DNA of 64,000 bases from contig CAUZCL010000004.1 of assembly GCA_963578475.1 (NCBI GenBank), forward strand, positions 62,001 through 126,000, written 5' to 3'. This document shows positions 35,266-44,806 of the stretch, piece after piece. Source of the DNA: SMYC01 sp963578475 (GTDB lineage: Bacteria; Acidobacteriota; Vicinamibacteria; Marinacidobacterales; SMYC01). The position numbers and the translations under genes are program-made. The notes beneath the pieces were generated by a model. It saw only the letters and a program-made list of their open reading frames with translations, was not told the DNA's origin and did not search any database. Numbering within the stretch: the stretch's first letter is position 1; each line of letters opens with the position of its first letter.

Positions 35266-37692
35266 ATGAAGCCATTCGAAGACAGCAACCGAGAAAGCGA
35301 CGGCGAAATACATCGCGCCGTCCCCATCCTCCCCCTTAGAGATACTGTGATCTTTCCGCAATCGATCCTGCCATTGGCGGTCGGCCGCGAGAACACCGTT
35401 CGCCTTTTGAACGAGATCGGGGAGTCGACGGATTTCATCGGGGTCGTAACTCAGAAGGACGCTTCCATCGAATCCCCCACCGCGGCCGACCTCCATCCCG
35501 TCGGTACGAGCGTGCGCATTCACAAATCAGTTCGGATCCCCGACGGCTCCATCCGACTCGTCGTCCAGGGCAGTTTCCGGTTCAAAGTCTTGAGCGTCAT
35601 CCAGGTGAGCCCCTACATCCGCGCGGACATTCAAATAGTGGGAAGCGTTTCCAAAGCCGAGGACGCCATCGAAATCGATGCGCTCTTGAGAAACGTGCAT
35701 TCCGCGTTCTCTAAAATCGTCGAGATATCTCCGCAGCTGGCCGATGAAATCGGATCGCTCGCCGCGACGTTGAACGATCCGGGACGACTTGCAGATTTCG
35801 TCGCGCAGAACCTTCCCAGCTTGGATACCGAGACCCGCCAAGAGGTGCTCGAGATCGTCGATGTGAAAGACCGCCTCACAAAGGTGCACGAAGCGCTTCT
35901 GCGCGAGCAAGAAGTTCTCGAGGTCGGCAACAAGATCGAGTCTCAAGTCAAGAACGAAGTCGGACGCACCCAGCGCGAGTACTATCTGCGCGAGCAGATG
36001 AAAGCGATCCAAAGAGAGCTCGGCGAGAACGACGACAACGTCAAGGACATCGACGAGCTGCGCGAGAAAATCCAAGAAGCGAAGATGCCCGAAGAGGCGG
36101 AGAAGGAGGCGACGCGCGAGCTGAATCGCCTCTCCAAGATCCCCCCCGCCTCCGCTGAATATACCGTCGGACGCACCTATCTCGATTGGCTCGTGCGCGT
36201 TCCCTGGGCGAAGAAGACCGAAGACGTCTACGACATCCCGAAAGCACACGAGATTCTAGAGGCCGATCACTACGACCTCGTAAAAGTAAAGGATCGCATC
36301 CTCGAGTTTCTGGCCGTGCGTAAAATGAAGCCCGACATCAAGGGGCCCATCCTATGCTTCGTGGGCCCTCCCGGCGTCGGCAAGACGAGCCTGGGGAAAT
36401 CCATCGCTAAAGCGCTCGGGCGCAAGTTCGTCCGGATGAGCCTCGGCGGGATTCGCGACGAGGCAGAGATCCGCGGCCACCGGCGAACCTATATCGGAGC
36501 CCTTCCGGGACAAGTCATCCAGAACTTGTGCCGCGCGGGCACGAAGAACCCCGTGTTCATGCTCGACGAAGTCGACAAGCTCGGGATGGATTTTCGCGGC
36601 GACCCGAGCTCAGCGCTTCTCGAAGTTCTCGATCCAGAGCAGAACGACACGTTCCGGGATCACTATGTTGACCTCGCGTTCGATCTCTCGGAGGTCCTCT
36701 TCATCGCGACCGCCAACATGATGGACCCCATCCCGCCCGCGCTCAAAGACCGTATGGAGGTCATCAACCTCGCGGGATATACCGAAGAAGAGAAGATCCA
36801 GATCGCGATTCGGCATCTCATCCCGCGCCAGCTCGACAACCACGGCTTGACCGACGAGAAGATCGCACCCATTTTCGACCGCGAGGCGCTCTCCTCCATC
36901 ATTCGCGACTATACGCGCGAAGCGGGTTTGCGTAATCTCGAGCGCGCCATTGGCGCCGTCTGCCGCAAGGCGGCCCGGAAGTTCGCCGAAGGTGAGACGA
37001 AGCCGCTTCACGCAACGGCCGAAAAGCTTCAAGAGCTCCTCGGCGCACCGACCTCGCTGTCGCGGGAGATCCACGACCGTGTCAACGTGCCGGGCGTCGT
37101 CATAGGCCTCGCTTGGACGCCCGTTGGAGGCGACATTCTGTTCGTGGAAGGCTCCAAAGTGCGCGGCGCCAAGAACCTGACCCTGACGGGACAGCTAGGC
37201 GACGTCATGAAAGAGTCAGCGAGCGCGGCCTTGACTTGGGTGCGATCGAATAGTCTCTCTCTCGGTCTCGAAGGCGACTTTTACCGCAACATGGACATTC
37301 ATCTTCACGTTCCCGAAGGCTCGACGCCCAAGGACGGCCCTTCCGCTGGCGTCACGATGGTTGCGGCGCTCGTCTCGATCCTCTCGGATACGCCGGCGCG
37401 TCCCGACGTCGCCATGACGGGTGAGATCACCCTCTCGGGCCACGTGCTGCCCGTCGGCGGTATCAAAGAGAAACTGCTAGCGGCACATCGTTACGGGATC
37501 AAGGAAGTGCTGATTCCCAAGCTCAACGAGAAGGGGATGCTCGAGGACTTGCCCGAGGAGATTCGCAAAGAGCTCAAGATCCACCTCGTGTCGAGCCTCG
37601 ACGAGGTACTGCCCCTCGTGTTTCCGGATCTGCCGGCCAAGATGCTCCCGCCACCGAGAGGCAAGACTTCATCCGAGATCAGGGTTCAGTAA
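35266..37692 (+). CDS. lon: Lon protease, ATP-dependent
   Basis: This 808-residue cytoplasmic AAA+ serine protease degrades damaged and regulatory proteins. The N-terminal substrate domain begins VPILPLRDTVIFPQSILPLA. A coiled coil (about residues 195-280) leads into the ATPase with Walker A GPPGVGKTS (about 366-374) and Walker B VFMLDEVDKL. The proteolytic domain has the catalytic Ser693 in KDGPSAGVT and the Lys of GGIKEKLLAA. Length and order are typical of LonA. It is followed by a palindrome and then a CbpA-like chaperone gene, which fits a protein-quality-control neighbourhood. Confidence 0.96.
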   Translation: MKPFEDSNRESDGEIHRAVPILPLRDTVIFPQSILPLAVGRENTVRLLNEIGESTDFIGVVTQKDASIESPTAADLHPVGTSVRIHKSVRIPDGSIRLVVQGSFRFKVLSVIQVSPYIRADIQIVGSVSKAEDAIEIDALLRNVHSAFSKIVEISPQLADEIGSLAATLNDPGRLADFVAQNLPSLDTETRQEVLEIVDVKDRLTKVHEALLREQEVLEVGNKIESQVKNEVGRTQREYYLREQMKAIQRELGENDDNVKDIDELREKIQEAKMPEEAEKEATRELNRLSKIPPASAEYTVGRTYLDWLVRVPWAKKTEDVYDIPKAHEILEADHYDLVKVKDRILEFLAVRKMKPDIKGPILCFVGPPGVGKTSLGKSIAKALGRKFVRMSLGGIRDEAEIRGHRRTYIGALPGQVIQNLCRAGTKNPVFMLDEVDKLGMDFRGDPSSALLEVLDPEQNDTFRDHYVDLAFDLSEVLFIATANMMDPIPPALKDRMEVINLAGYTEEEKIQIAIRHLIPRQLDNHGLTDEKIAPIFDREALSSIIRDYTREAGLRNLERAIGAVCRKAARKFAEGETKPLHATAEKLQELLGAPTSLSREIHDRVNVPGVVIGLAWTPVGGDILFVEGSKVRGAKNLTLTGQLGDVMKESASAALTWVRSNSLSLGLEGDFYRNMDIHLHVPEGSTPKDGPSAGVTMVAALVSILSDTPARPDVAMTGEITLSGHVLPVGGIKEKLLAAHRYGIKEVLIPKLNEKGMLEDLPEEIRKELKIHLVSSLDEVLPLVFPDLPAKMLPPPRGKTSSEIRVQ

Positions 37693-37715
37693 CGGCTTGT
37701 AGCTGATGCGTTGAT

Positions 37716-37797
37716 AGCCGTCTAGTCCCCTGTGGTTAGTGATTGTTGGACTGTTGGTAATCGACCATTGATTACTGACACAGGGGACCGAACGGCT
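37716..37797. repeat. Long inverted repeat between lon and the CbpA-like gene
   Basis: Left arm segments AGCCGT and TCCCCTGTG (37716-37734) pair with CACAGGGGA and ACGGCT (37779-37797), each broken by a short mismatch; the interior also pairs partly. It could be a REP-like or MITE-like insert, or a weak transcription terminator after lon, although there is no T-tract. Confidence 0.6.
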
Positions 37798-37809
37798 ACA
37801 GTCGAGTAG

Positions 37810-38805
37810 ATGGACTACAAGGATTATTACCAGGTCCTAGGGATCCAGAAGACCGCGAGCGAGAAGGAGATCAAACAAGCCTTTCGCAAGTTGGCGCGGA
37901 AGTACCATCCCGACGTCAACCCGGGGGATCGCGGGGCTGAGAACAAATTCAAAGAGATCAACGAGGCCCACGAGGTTCTCTCCGATCCCGAGAAGCGCCG
38001 AAAATACAATCAGCTCGGCGCAAACTGGAAGAGGTACGAGCAATCTGCTCGGCCAAGCGGTGGTGCCGGCTTCCCTGGCTTCAACGTCGGCTTCGAAGGA
38101 CCTGGCAGTGGGGGCAGCTTCTCCGATTTCTTCAGAACGTTTTTTGGCGCCGGGATGGACGTGGACGACCTCTTCGGCCGGTCCGGGGGCGGATCTCGCG
38201 GCGGACGACCGAGGGGTGCACCACGCGGCTTCGGTGCAGCGCCTCCCTCTGCCGCCCAGAGAGGCCGCGACGTGACGGCCAGCATCAACATCACGCTAGA
38301 GGAGTCGCATGACGGCACGGTTCGACGGCTTTCGGTTGAGCGTGCGGGCGGGACAGACGTCATCGAAGTGAAAATCCCGAAAGGGGTGAAGGACGGCTCC
38401 AAAGTGCGCGTTGCCGGCAAAGGCGAGCCTTTAGGATCGGGCAAGTCGAAAGACCTCTACCTCGAAGTCAAAATGGTCCCGCACAAGATCTATCAGCGTG
38501 ACGGAGACGACTTGTCGCTCGAATTGCCGGTGACCTTCGCCGAGGCGGCACTCGGCGCGGCAATCGAAGTGCCCACCTTGCCTGGCAAAGCCCGCATCAA
38601 ATTGCCAAAAGGCTCTCAAACAGGTCGGCGCATGCGGCTCAAAGGTAAAGGCATGCCAAAGTTCAAGGGGAGCGGTCACGGCGATTTATTCGCGAAGCTC
38701 ATGGTCGTTGTGCCGAAAGACCTCGAAAAGCGAGAAAAAGAGCTCGTGGAAGAGCTCGCCACCCTGAGCAAACAGAATCCGCGAGCGCATCTCGGGTGCT
38801 CGTAA
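37810..38805 (+). CDS. DnaJ-class co-chaperone, CbpA type
   Basis: This 331-residue protein has an N-terminal J domain with HPD (ARKYHPDVNPGDRG), a Gly/Phe-rich linker (about 80-150) and two DnaJ C-terminal beta domains (VEVKIPKGVKDGSKVRVAGK; KIKLPKGSQTGRR-like). It lacks the CxxCxGxG zinc finger that the second J protein in this window (56231-57349) has, so it belongs to the CbpA type. It works with DnaK as a stress co-chaperone. The 3' end runs into the ddl start region. Confidence 0.9.
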   Translation: MDYKDYYQVLGIQKTASEKEIKQAFRKLARKYHPDVNPGDRGAENKFKEINEAHEVLSDPEKRRKYNQLGANWKRYEQSARPSGGAGFPGFNVGFEGPGSGGSFSDFFRTFFGAGMDVDDLFGRSGGGSRGGRPRGAPRGFGAAPPSAAQRGRDVTASINITLEESHDGTVRRLSVERAGGTDVIEVKIPKGVKDGSKVRVAGKGEPLGSGKSKDLYLEVKMVPHKIYQRDGDDLSLELPVTFAEAALGAAIEVPTLPGKARIKLPKGSQTGRRMRLKGKGMPKFKGSGHGDLFAKLMVVVPKDLEKREKELVEELATLSKQNPRAHLGCS

Positions 38806-38807
38806 GG

Positions 38808-39836
38808 ATGGCTGCGGTCATCATTCTTTTCGGAGGAGACGGAAGCGAGCATCGTGTCTCCGTCGCGTCGGCGCAGAACGTCGCCTCGCATCTCGCCGAG
38901 GCAAAGCTGTGGTTTCATACTCGCGACGGAGCGGTGCAGGATGTCGAGCGAGACGCCTTGCTCAGATTCGAGCGGGCCTTCGAGCGCGATTTCTCGCCGA
39001 CGCCACGCACGATCTGGGCGGATATCGGCCGCGCTTTCGAGGACGACGTGGCCCGGGAATCCGTTTTCGTTCTCGCCCTTCACGGCGGCTCCGGTGAGAA
39101 CGGTACGCTCCAAAGGCGACTCGAGACACTTGGGTTTGCCTTTACCGGCTCAGGAGCAGAGGCGAGTTGCGCCGCCTTCGACAAAGTCCATGCCCGCCAA
39201 GCTCTCGCCCTGCGAGGGGTGCGCGTGGCCGACGCCTGTCTCGTGGACGGCAACCGTGCCACGCACGAGAAGCTCGCCCGCCTCTTCGAGACTCACGGGA
39301 AAGTGGTAGTGAAACCGGTCGCCGACGGCTCGAGTCATGGCGTACGGTTCATCGAGACGGAAAAGGATCTCAACGAGGTCATCGTCGACCTGCGAAGCCG
39401 GGGGCGCAGCACGGTGTTCGCCGAAGCGTTCATCACCGGGCGAGAGCTCACGGTCGGCCTTTGCGAGAGTGCTGACGGCCCAACGGCTCTGCCGTGCTCG
39501 GAGGTCCGTTTGGACGAGGGTCGGACCTTCGACTACGAAGGAAAGTATCTCGGGAAAGGCACGCGCGAGCTGACGCCTGCGCCCGTATCGGACGATGTTG
39601 CTTCCGCCGCTCAGAGCGTCGCTCTGACGGCGCACGAAGCGCTCGGCTGCTTCGGCTATTCCCGAACCGACATCATTATCCCTGACGGACCCGATCGAAG
39701 CCCGGTGTTCCTCGAGCTCAATACACTTCCTGGACTCACCGCGGCCTCTTTCATCCCTCAGCAGCTCGAAGCAGCGGGGATCACGATGGACGCGTTTCTC
39801 GCGCGCCAGATCGAGCTTGCACGCTCCCGACCTTAA
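38808..39836 (+). CDS. ddl: D-alanine--D-alanine ligase
   Basis: This 342-residue ATP-grasp enzyme makes D-Ala-D-Ala for peptidoglycan. It shows VIILFGGDGSEHRVSVASA at the N-terminus, ALHGGSGENGTLQRRLE, VVVKPVADGSSHGV, EGKYLGKGTRE, and the metal and loop motif FLELNTLPGLTA. I chose ATG 38808, just after the CbpA-like stop; an in-frame GTG at 38796 overlaps that gene and would add four residues. The acceptor-loop sequence (TFDYEGKYLGKG) is near the D-Ala type, but depsipeptide activity cannot be excluded by eye. Confidence 0.92.
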   Translation: MAAVIILFGGDGSEHRVSVASAQNVASHLAEAKLWFHTRDGAVQDVERDALLRFERAFERDFSPTPRTIWADIGRAFEDDVARESVFVLALHGGSGENGTLQRRLETLGFAFTGSGAEASCAAFDKVHARQALALRGVRVADACLVDGNRATHEKLARLFETHGKVVVKPVADGSSHGVRFIETEKDLNEVIVDLRSRGRSTVFAEAFITGRELTVGLCESADGPTALPCSEVRLDEGRTFDYEGKYLGKGTRELTPAPVSDDVASAAQSVALTAHEALGCFGYSRTDIIIPDGPDRSPVFLELNTLPGLTAASFIPQQLEAAGITMDAFLARQIELARSRP

Positions 39837-39953
39837 ATCGCTGTCCGTGGTTGCACGGCTATCGAGAGCGCATTAACATGAATCTAACGTTGCCGTTCCA
39901 TTCTAGACGAATCACTACATCACCGTAGTCCTAGCACATCCGACCCAACCTGT

Positions 39954-41738
39954 ATGGCTAGTAAAGACCCCCAGGCCAAGACGCGCAAAACTACGACCGC
40001 ACATAAACACGGAGGCTTGAAAGAGCTTCCGGCAACGGCGCTCTGCGGCAATGACATCACCTCATCGGTGCTCTATGTCTCCGCACTCTCCATCATCGCC
40101 GGCGGCAAATGGGCCTGCCTATCGCTTCTTATCGTCGCCGCCGTGTTGTTCCTCTTCCGCGGTATCTATGCCGAAGTGGTCGGTGCCCTACCGCTCAACG
40201 GAGGAGCGTATAACGCGCTCTTGAACACCACGAGCAAGAGATGGGCTTCCATCGCGGCATGCTTGACGATCCTCTCCTATATGGCCACCGCCGTTATCTC
40301 CGCGGGCGAAGCCATGCACTACGCGCATGGGCTCTGGCACGGGCTGAACATATTCTGGGCCACGATCTTTCTGATGACCATCTTCATGGTCCTCACGATC
40401 ATCGGAATCCAGGAATCGTCGCGCGTTTCCGTCGGCATCTTTCTCTTTCACCTCGCGAGCTTGACCCTTCTCGTCGCGGTGATCGGCATCTACTTGTCGC
40501 GCAACGGTCTCTCGGTCCTCTTGCTCAATATGGACACACCGCCGCCGAGCGGAAGTGTGCCGAAAGCCCTGTTTTACGGCTTTGCCGCGGCGCTACTCGG
40601 GATCTCCGGGTTCGAGAGCTCGTCCAATTTTGTGGAAGAGCAGGCCGAAGGTGTGTTCCCGAAAACGCTCCGCAATATGTGGGTGGCGGTCAGTGTTTTC
40701 AATCCGTTGATGGCCTTTCTCGCGCTCGCCATCGTCCCCATCGGGGAGGTGGGCGCGCATCAAGAAGATCTCCTGGCGCATATGGGAAATCTCGCGGGCG
40801 GCCAATGGCTGTCTTATATCGTCTCTATAGATGCCACGCTAGTCTTGAGCGGCGCGGTCCTGACCTCCTTCATAGGCGTCACCGGGCTCATAAAGCGAAT
40901 GACCCTCGACCGCGTGCTACCTCAGTTTCTTCTGCGCACGAACAGGTGCGGCACTACACATTGGATCATCCTGGTCTTTTTCCTGCTCGCCATATCGGTG
41001 CATTTCATCACCCAAGGAGAGATTGGGGCCCTCGCAGGTGTGTACACGATCTCCTTTCTTTCGGTGATGGCGCTTTTCGGGATCGGCAACGTTCTTTTGA
41101 AAGTGAAACGCGCCAGGCTCCCACGGCCGTCGAGAGCGCCCTGGCCCGTGGTCCTTCTCGGCATCGCCGCAGTGCTCGTGGGTCTCGCCGGCAATTACCT
41201 CAGCAACCCGGAATATTTCTGGGTGTTCCTCCAATATTTCATCCCCACCGTGCTCGTAGCCTTCGTGATGCTCGGACGCATCGGGTTGCTCAAAGTTTGT
41301 CTGTATTTTATCCGACGGATCAGCCAGACCATCGCCGGGATCACCTCGTCTCTGGCCAAAGGTCTTCATGACAAGATCGACGAAATCAACTCGCAGCAGA
41401 TCGTCTTTTTTACCCGCGGCGACAGCATCAACAACTTGAACGAAGCGATGCTATACGTGCGCAACAACGAACATACCAATAGTGTCAAGGTCGTGACGGT
41501 GGTCGAGGACGAAAAAGACGTGCCGCCGAGACTGAAAAAAGACCTCGAGTTCCTCGACGAGGCTTATCCCGAGATCGACATCGAGTTCGTCGTTCACATA
41601 GGGGAGTTCGGCCCCAAGCTCATCAAGAAGCTTTCCAAAGAATGGAACATCCCGGCGAATTTCATGTTCATCGCCTCGCACGGCGACCACTTCCTCTACG
41701 GCTTGGCCGAGCTGGGTGGCGTTCGTCTCATTATCTAG
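39954..41738 (+). CDS. APC-family amino acid/polyamine permease with C-terminal soluble domain
   Basis: This 594-residue protein has about 12 hydrophobic helices (residues 30-455), starting with the unwound-helix motif LCGNDITSSVLYVSALSI of APC transporters, and an extra cytoplasmic domain (about 470-594) with alternating strands and helices similar to universal-stress-type folds (SVKVVTVVEDEKDVP; FMFIASHGDHFLYGLAE). The substrate is not readable. The gene stands alone, with 117 bases of empty DNA before it, and converges on prfB. Confidence 0.85.
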   Translation: MASKDPQAKTRKTTTAHKHGGLKELPATALCGNDITSSVLYVSALSIIAGGKWACLSLLIVAAVLFLFRGIYAEVVGALPLNGGAYNALLNTTSKRWASIAACLTILSYMATAVISAGEAMHYAHGLWHGLNIFWATIFLMTIFMVLTIIGIQESSRVSVGIFLFHLASLTLLVAVIGIYLSRNGLSVLLLNMDTPPPSGSVPKALFYGFAAALLGISGFESSSNFVEEQAEGVFPKTLRNMWVAVSVFNPLMAFLALAIVPIGEVGAHQEDLLAHMGNLAGGQWLSYIVSIDATLVLSGAVLTSFIGVTGLIKRMTLDRVLPQFLLRTNRCGTTHWIILVFFLLAISVHFITQGEIGALAGVYTISFLSVMALFGIGNVLLKVKRARLPRPSRAPWPVVLLGIAAVLVGLAGNYLSNPEYFWVFLQYFIPTVLVAFVMLGRIGLLKVCLYFIRRISQTIAGITSSLAKGLHDKIDEINSQQIVFFTRGDSINNLNEAMLYVRNNEHTNSVKVVTVVEDEKDVPPRLKKDLEFLDEAYPEIDIEFVVHIGEFGPKLIKKLSKEWNIPANFMFIASHGDHFLYGLAELGGVRLII

Positions 41739-41743
41739 GCAGC

Positions 41744-42839
41744 CTACCCTTCGCGGCGGATCAGGAGGAAGGCTTTGATGAACGGGTCGAGGTCGCCATC
41801 CATTACGCGATCGACGTCGCCTACCTCGACTTTGGTGCGGTGGTCCTTGACCATGCGGTAGGGCTGGAACACGTAGGAACGGATTTGGTTCCCCCAGGCG
41901 ATGTCCTTCTTGCTGTCGTGCATGGCGTCGACCTTCTCTTGTTTTTCTCTCATCTTAAGGTCGTATAGACGCGCCCGAAGTACCTTCATCGCCATATCTT
42001 TGTTCCGATGCTGGGAGCGCTCGTTCTGACACTGTGTGACGATGCCTGTCGGAAGATGTGTGATCCGGACGGCGGAATCCGTGACGTTCACGTGCTGTCC
42101 GCCCTTGCCACTCGAGCGATAGGTATCTATGCGCAAATCCTTTTCGTTGATGTCTACCACAACGTCATCGTCAATCTCGGGGAAAACGAAAAGCGACGCA
42201 AAGGAAGTGTGCCTTCTCTTCGCCGCATCGAAAGGCGAGATTCGCACGAGGCGGTGGACGCCCACCTCCGCGCTCAGATAGCCGTAGGCGTAAGGACCCG
42301 TGACCGTGAACGTGGCACTCTTGAGCCCAGCCTCTTCCCCCTCCTGGTAGTCGATCATCTCGGTCTCGAAACCGCGGCTCTCCGCCCAGCGCAGATACAT
42401 GCGCAGCAGCATCTCCGCCCAGTCCTGAGATTCTGTGCCGCCCGCCCCCGGGTGGATGCTGACGATGGCACTCGTGGCGTCGTTCTCTCCGCCTAGAAGT
42501 TTTTGAAACTCGGCGGCCTCGACTTCCTCCTGCCACGCGTCGAGATGGGTGATGAGATCATCGGTAACGTTCTCCCCTTCCCGCGCCCATTCCACGAGCG
42601 TGCTCACTTCTTCTTCGCAGTCGTTGAGCTTCTCGATGAGATCGAGATCGGTACGAAGACGGCTCCGCTCCCGGGAGAGTTCCTGACCTTTTCCCCCTTG
42701 GGACCAGATGTTGGGATCAGAGAGTTTTTGATCGAGCTCGTGAATAGATTTTTCTAGGGCAGCTTGGTCAAAGATAGCCTCGAACATCGCGGGCGCGACG
42801 GCCGAGATTTTCTGAACGCTCGAGAAGATCCTCAATCAT
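41744..42839 (-). CDS. prfB: Peptide chain release factor 2, with programmed +1 frameshift
   Basis: The true gene starts at ATG 42839 (MIEDLLERSENLGRRARDVR, then GYL), meets TGA at 42770-42768 after 23 codons, and continues in the +1 frame as DQAALEKSIHELDQ. The slip site CTT TGA C is preceded by GAGG, as in other bacterial prfB genes. The total is 364 residues, matching the family. The anticodon-like SPF (VRISPFDAAK) and the GGQ motif (SSGKGGQHVNV) are present, so it recognises UAA/UGA and releases the peptide. The frameshift makes expression self-regulating: low RF2 favours shifting. A plain ORF start at 42835 is an artefact of the second frame. Confidence 0.96.
42767..42773 (-). promoter_or_regulatory. 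Programmed +1 frameshift site of prfB (CTT TGA C)
   Basis: Read on the minus strand, CTT (codon 23) is followed by TGA and C. Slippage by one base gives CTT then GAC (Asp). An anti-Shine-Dalgarno-like GAGG lies a few bases upstream. This heptamer is the canonical autoregulatory frameshift signal of release factor 2. Confidence 0.95.
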
Positions 42840-42867
42840 GATATTCGCTCGCTCCGTGATCTTGATG

Positions 42868-43485
42868 CTACTGCGTGATGTAGGGTTTGAACCTTTCCTC
42901 GTCGCGAAGCTTCTGGACGACCCTTTCCGCTTCGGCACGCGTCGCAAAGCGACCTACACGCACGCGATGTAGCCCAGCCTCACCGCCAGCCTCCATATAC
43001 GTGCGATAGTTCTTGTTCTTGAGTCTGGACAAGAGAGACTGCGCCGCATCCTCGGTCTTTAGCGCTACGACTTGAACGGCAAAAGCACCTTCAGCGCCGC
43101 CAAGTGTCGCCACCCGCCGCACCGGAGCTCGCTTGGGCGAAGGCGGGGGCTCGCGCCTCGCCTTGCGCAGCATCGTTTCCGGACTGTCGGATTTAACCGT
43201 CTCGAGCTTGCTTTGCACCTTGCCGGTATCCAGCCGATCAGGGTAATCGAGCTTCGGCTTATCCGCACTCGCTCTCGCTTTGATCTTCTCCGCGGATTGC
43301 GTCAACGTTCCGTCGGCGATGTCGTTGGGCACAGCGGCAAGCGTCGCATCCCGGACACCCCTGCCCACCATCACGCCGCAGAGGAAAACGACTACCGCGA
43401 TGGCTAGGGTCGCCATGAAGAAAAAGACCAACTGCTTGTTGTTCAGCTGGACTTCGTAATACGCCCCATCATCGTATTCGGCCAT
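42868..43485 (-). CDS. SPOR-domain membrane protein
   Basis: This 205-residue protein has one membrane helix (LVFFFMATLAIAVVVFLCGV) after a short acidic cytoplasmic head, a Lys/Pro-rich linker, and a C-terminal SPOR domain (about 130-205: AFAVQVVALKTEDAAQSLLS to RVRVGRFATRAEAERVVQ). SPOR domains bind denuded glycan at division sites, so a cell-division or envelope role is likely. I chose ATG 43485; the longer in-frame extension to 43617 runs through the repeat-bearing gap. It lies directly upstream of prfB. Confidence 0.85.
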   Translation of the reverse strand: MAEYDDGAYYEVQLNNKQLVFFFMATLAIAVVVFLCGVMVGRGVRDATLAAVPNDIADGTLTQSAEKIKARASADKPKLDYPDRLDTGKVQSKLETVKSDSPETMLRKARREPPPSPKRAPVRRVATLGGAEGAFAVQVVALKTEDAAQSLLSRLKNKNYRTYMEAGGEAGLHRVRVGRFATRAEAERVVQKLRDEERFKPYITQ

Positions 43486-43623
43486 CTCACTACCAACTCC
43501 TTTGACCCCAAAAGCTAATATCTTACTTGAGACTAAGTATTCTAACCCAATATCAACATTGAAGGGGGAAATTCTTATCGTGGCTGCTCGCAGACCCGGC
43601 CTAGCGGGCTCAAGCACTAGATT

Positions 43624-43653
43624 GCCAGGTAAACCTGAAAGCGTTCTAAATCC
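43624..43653. repeat. Dispersed repeat copy B (left-end module)
   Basis: Reads GCCAGGTAAACCTGAAAGCG followed by TTCTAAATCC, identical to the same stretch of copy C at 61.7 kb and nearly so to copy A at 29.4 kb. The right-end module is not clearly present. It lies in the 216-base gap between the SPOR and DUF4388 genes, which otherwise shows nothing coding. Confidence 0.65.
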
Positions 43654-43701
43654 AGTCCTGACTCAGGATGCTCGTCGCTACAGCTTCCTGCTCGCTCTTG
43701 C

Positions 43702-44763
43702 CTAACTGACGACCAATCTCGAGAAGGAGGGCGCATAGGTGAGCTCGTTGAGCCCATCAACAAGGACAGCCCTCTTAGCCTCGTGTGGCTTGTCGCCTAG
43801 ATTCTGAAGCAGCTGGTCGAAATCCACTCGCCCGGCCGTGCCGAGCTCCACGCTCTCGAAGAGAAGCGGGAACTGCGTGGTGACGTCGGCCATAACGCCC
43901 GAGCTGAACTCGAGGGCCGCTTCGCCTTCGAGCTTGCGGCTGAGATAATTACAAACGCGCTCGAAGTTGCGGTTGTAGTGCTCGACCACTTCCTGGAGCT
44001 CGTACTCGAGCTCGATACCGCGTTTTTCCGATTCGTGCGTACCGCCGCGCTCGACAACGCCAGCGGCGAGAAGACCGAAGAGGATGCGCAAGGTCTCGAA
44101 GTTCGGCAGATAGCTCATCGTGAGAATCTGCTCGACGTTGATGCGTCCGTTCACGAGCGAATGGACATGAGATTCGTCTTCGTCGAGGCTCAGTTTGTAG
44201 ATCAAACCGTCGGCATCGTCCGACGGTCGCAAGACGGCTTCGAGCGGGCCGACCCCAGCATACATCCGCGTAAAATCCTTGAGCCGACGAATGCCTTCCA
44301 GGATGACGTTCTCGGAGTCGAGATCGAGCACCATCGGCCCGTCAGCGGTGAGGTCCTTGATCACGAACTCGTACTCGCCGCGAGTCCACACGAACAAGCT
44401 ATAGACGATCGCTTCCGCGTGCCGATGGATGGCAACGAAAAGATCATCCGGGGTAATGATGCCCTGCTCGACGAGCACGGCGCCGAGCTTCTTGTCCGGC
44501 TGTATTTTCTTGCTCGCCTCGAGGAACTGCCGAACCGTGATTTTGCCCGTCTTCAGCAAGAACTCGCCGAGCCGATCGTCCTGTACGTTCGACATCGCGT
44601 AGATGATGGGGCCTTCTTTGAAGTAAATGGCCTTCCATCGTCCAGCGTCGTGGAAATTGAGAATCCCTATCTCTTTGCTCCGGCTGATCGAAGCGAGTAG
44701 CTCGGGCAGGCTCGACTCGGACAAAGAGCCACGAATCGTCAGCTCTTCGGCTGGCATGGTCAT
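43702..44763 (-). CDS. DUF4388-domain protein
   Basis: This 353-residue protein starts with the PatA-like DUF4388 domain (SESSLPELLASISRSKEIGI, then LNFHDAG and IYFKEGPIIYAMS), followed by a helical region (KKLGAVLVEQGIITPDDLFV) and a second similar segment. Family members in Acidobacteriota, Deltaproteobacteria and Deinococci are linked to signalling and gliding or polarity regulation; the precise role here is unknown. It reads in the same direction as the slipin and NfeD genes upstream, with a 43-base gap. Confidence 0.75.
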   Translation of the reverse strand: MTMPAEELTIRGSLSESSLPELLASISRSKEIGILNFHDAGRWKAIYFKEGPIIYAMSNVQDDRLGEFLLKTGKITVRQFLEASKKIQPDKKLGAVLVEQGIITPDDLFVAIHRHAEAIVYSLFVWTRGEYEFVIKDLTADGPMVLDLDSENVILEGIRRLKDFTRMYAGVGPLEAVLRPSDDADGLIYKLSLDEDESHVHSLVNGRINVEQILTMSYLPNFETLRILFGLLAAGVVERGGTHESEKRGIELEYELQEVVEHYNRNFERVCNYLSRKLEGEAALEFSSGVMADVTTQFPLLFESVELGTAGRVDFDQLLQNLGDKPHEAKRAVLVDGLNELTYAPSFSRLVVS

Positions 44764-44806
44764 GAAAGCTCCTCCTGGAAGCCCCGCATGGTTCTAGCCC
44801 TGGCTA

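Noticed and set aside
42744..42835. Unshifted ORF start for prfB at 42835
   Set aside because: The residues before FDQAALEK in that frame do not resemble RF2, while the ATG 42839 frame with CTT TGA C gives the conserved N-terminus ending RGYL.
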